From contig CAZBJW010000275.1 in the NCBI GenBank assembly GCA_964492135.1, positions 1 to 5,343 of the forward strand: DNA of 5,343 bases, in the 5' to 3' direction. The notes under the pieces were generated by a model. It was given only the letters and a program-made list of their open reading frames with translations, was not told the DNA's origin and ran no database searches. Made by a program: the position numbers and the translations under genes. Origin of the DNA: CAYGAW01 sp964492135 (lineage in GTDB: Bacteria; Chloroflexota; Anaerolineae; UBA7937; B3-Chlor). This document shows, in pieces, positions 3,597-5,343 of the stretch (positions within the stretch are counted from its first letter, which is position 1; every line of letters begins with the position of its first letter).

Positions 3597-5343
3597 TTGA
3601 TTAACAAAGAGAGACTGTATGACCTCTTCATCGTCCTGATCTTCCTGACGCTTCCACTGCTCCTCTTCTGGCCCGTTACTATCGGCGGCAGGACGCTTGT
3701 ACCCTTCGACAATCTCTTCACCTTCCAGCCGTGGCAGGCCTTCGCTAACCAGCTGGGTGTTGGCGTCCCCCACAATGAGTTGCTGAGCGACTTGCTCCTG
3801 GAGAACTACGCCTGGAAGACCTTCATCGTCCAGGCTCTCAGAGATGGACAGATCCCCCTCTGGAATCCCTACTTGTTCGCGGGTGCCCCCTTCTTGGCGG
3901 CTGGCCAGCACTCAGCACTCTATCCCTTCAGTGTGCTCTTCTACGTCCTCCCTATCCCTGAGGCCTACGGCTACTTCACGGTGCTGCATCTGTTTCTGGC
4001 CGGCCTCTTCATGCATGTCTTTGTGCGCATCCTAGGCGGCGGAAGGCTGGGCTCCATTGTCGCGGGAATAGTCTATGCCCTGAGCGGCTTCATGATTGTC
4101 AGCGTCGACTTCCCCATGGTCGTCGCCGCTGCCACCTGGCTTCCCCTGATCCTGGCCCTGACTGAACTGGCGATACGGACGCAGGAAAAGAAGGCATCTG
4201 CCCGCTCGCCAATCCCCTATCTTCTGGCCGGGGCGGTGGTCTTGGGCATTCAGTTTCTGGCTGGCCACGCCGAGATGTCGTACTACATGATCCTGGTCAC
4301 CGCCTTCTATGCCGCCTGCCGACTGGGGATCCTCTGGTGGAAAGAGCGAGCGGTGAAGCGCCTCGCACTCTCATCTCTGCTGATTGTGGCCATGATCGGA
4401 CTGGGGGTGGCCTTGGGAGCTGCTCAGTTGATCCCCTTCCTCGAACTTGCGCGAGTGAATTTCCGGCAGGCCTCCGCCACCTACCAGGATGTCATAGGGT
4501 GGCGTTACCCTCCTCGACAGGTGATCACCTTCCTCATACCCGACTTCTTCGGCAACCCCAGCCATCACGCGTACTTCGACATCGTCACACGCCAAGTGAA
4601 ACCTGTCATCCAAGACTTCTCGGGACAGCCGATCAGCACCATTTTCTGGGGCATCAAGAACTACGTGGAAGCTGGAGCCTATGTAGGCGTTCTGCCCGTC
4701 CTGCTGGCCCTCGTGGCCATGCTGCGTCGCAGGGACCGCTATCTGTGGATCTTCGCTTCGCTGGCCATCATTTCCCTCCTGCTGAGCTTCGGGACGCCGC
4801 TCTACGCCCTGCTTTACTATCTGCTGCCTGGCTACAAACAACTCCACACCCCCTTCCGCTGGGTTTTCCCCTACACCGCAAGCATGGCTGTACTCGCCGG
4901 CCTGGGCGCAGCCTCCCTCAGCAGCGCAGCTGAGAGAAAGTCCGGCTTGCGGCTGTCGTGGTTCGGCCCTCGCCTTCTCGCGTGGATAGCCTTCTGGGCT
5001 GGAATCCTGGGCCTGGGGCTGCTTGCCTTGGTCTTCCTACGCCCTGATCCCTTCGTTGTCTTGGCCGATCGCTTCCTGGCGTACTCTGACTTGGCCCAAG
5101 GCGCCTTCGGCGACGGGGCCATGCTACTCTCCTACCAATGGCGCAACCTGCTCATTTTCAGTTTGTTCCTCATGGCCGCCGGAGCTGTGATCAGAATCAG
5201 CTACTGCGCTATCTACCTGCCAGGACCCTGGAAGGATCACAAGGTCTGGAAGCCGCTGGCCGTGCTGGTCGTGAGCCTCGATTTGATGGTCATCGCCGCC
5301 GGTTTCAATCCAGCGGCAGATCCTGGCCTGGCCAAGTTCACAC
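3597..5343 (+). CDS. YfhO-like multi-pass membrane protein (GT-C type), 3' end beyond window
   Basis: The frame stays open from TTG at 3597 through 582 codons to the window edge, so the C-terminus is missing. The product is very hydrophobic with about a dozen or more predicted membrane segments, for example near residues 9-28, 125-145, 152-170, 207-222, 226-246, 258-282, 360-376, 382-397, 428-444, 458-482, 515-535 and 552-570. After the first helix comes an outside loop with PFDNLFTFQPW (36-46), a second acidic site near Asp65, and the hallmark DGQIPLWNPYLFAGAP (83-98) then AGQHSALYPF (102-111). This pattern is typical of YfhO (Bacterial membrane protein YfhO, GT-C-like). Asp38 is a candidate catalytic acid by analogy with GT-C enzymes. 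Bacillus and Listeria YfhO proteins transfer GlcNAc from a polyprenyl phosphate made by a GT2 enzyme to lipoteichoic acid; here a GT2 gene sits immediately upstream. The acceptor is unknown. Family members often reach 800 residues or more, so roughly a third is likely outside. Confidence 0.87.
   Translation, partial: MINKERLYDLFIVLIFLTLPLLLFWPVTIGGRTLVPFDNLFTFQPWQAFANQLGVGVPHNELLSDLLLENYAWKTFIVQALRDGQIPLWNPYLFAGAPFLAAGQHSALYPFSVLFYVLPIPEAYGYFTVLHLFLAGLFMHVFVRILGGGRLGSIVAGIVYALSGFMIVSVDFPMVVAAATWLPLILALTELAIRTQEKKASARSPIPYLLAGAVVLGIQFLAGHAEMSYYMILVTAFYAACRLGILWWKERAVKRLALSSLLIVAMIGLGVALGAAQLIPFLELARVNFRQASATYQDVIGWRYPPRQVITFLIPDFFGNPSHHAYFDIVTRQVKPVIQDFSGQPISTIFWGIKNYVEAGAYVGVLPVLLALVAMLRRRDRYLWIFASLAIISLLLSFGTPLYALLYYLLPGYKQLHTPFRWVFPYTASMAVLAGLGAASLSSAAERKSGLRLSWFGPRLLAWIAFWAGILGLGLLALVFLRPDPFVVLADRFLAYSDLAQGAFGDGAMLLSYQWRNLLIFSLFLMAAGAVIRISYCAIYLPGPWKDHKVWKPLAVLVVSLDLMVIAAGFNPAADPGLAKFT

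Noticed and set aside
3465..3911. Minus-strand open frame of 148 codons spanning the glycosyltransferase end and YfhO start.
   Set aside because: It lies opposite two well-supported plus-strand genes, and its translation has no family features.
4337..4933. Plus-strand 198-codon open frame inside the YfhO-like gene.
   Set aside because: It is a frame-shifted shadow. The real frame, from 3597, gives a continuous membrane protein with YfhO motifs across the same interval.
1..5343. CRISPR arrays, tRNA, rRNA, insertion sequences and phage genes.
   Set aside because: No regularly spaced repeats, no T-loop-like or conserved RNA motifs, and no transposase, integrase or structural phage proteins were recognised on either strand.

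Overview
The window is moderately GC-rich bacterial DNA with five recognisable protein genes on two diverging arms. Gene content and codon use suggest an environmental bacterium, most plausibly of the Chloroflexota (Anaerolineae-like). The clues are a compact M29 aminopeptidase, a secreted GH3-type protein, a DPM1-like polyprenyl-phosphate sugar synthase beside a YfhO-type membrane protein, and frequent TTG starts. This is an inference from gene style; no phylogenetic marker is present, so the assignment is tentative.

Left arm (minus strand, read from about 2750 down to 1). A divergent promoter region at about 2722-2818 starts a small RpiR/MurR-type helix-turn-helix protein (2393-2641) that has no sugar-binding SIS domain. 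About 480 bases without a convincing gene follow. They contain two hairpins and then a near-consensus sigma-70 promoter (1960-1988) that drives a two-gene unit. The first gene is a complete M29-family metallo-aminopeptidase (830-1912) with all expected metal ligands. Eighteen bases later comes an exported GH3 glycosidase-like protein (2-811). The GH3 frame ends at a TAG at 2-4, in the middle of the catalytic barrel and before the region where the nucleophile Asp should lie, so it is either a truncated or broken gene or the site of a sequence error.

Right arm (plus strand, 2848 to the right edge). A TATAAT promoter leads into a DPM1-like family 2 glycosyltransferase (2848-3564). Thirty-two bases later comes a large multi-pass YfhO-like membrane protein (3597 to beyond 5343), open at the window edge. 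The likely logic is that the glycosyltransferase loads a sugar onto a polyprenyl phosphate at the inner face of the membrane, and the YfhO-type GT-C protein transfers it to an acceptor outside. Acceptor and sugar are not visible from the sequence.

Three of the five genes appear to start with TTG, each supported by a Shine-Dalgarno-like sequence. The most notable points are the GH3 truncation and its altered active-site motif, the HTH-only RpiR protein divergent to the glycosylation pair, and the synthase/YfhO pairing itself.
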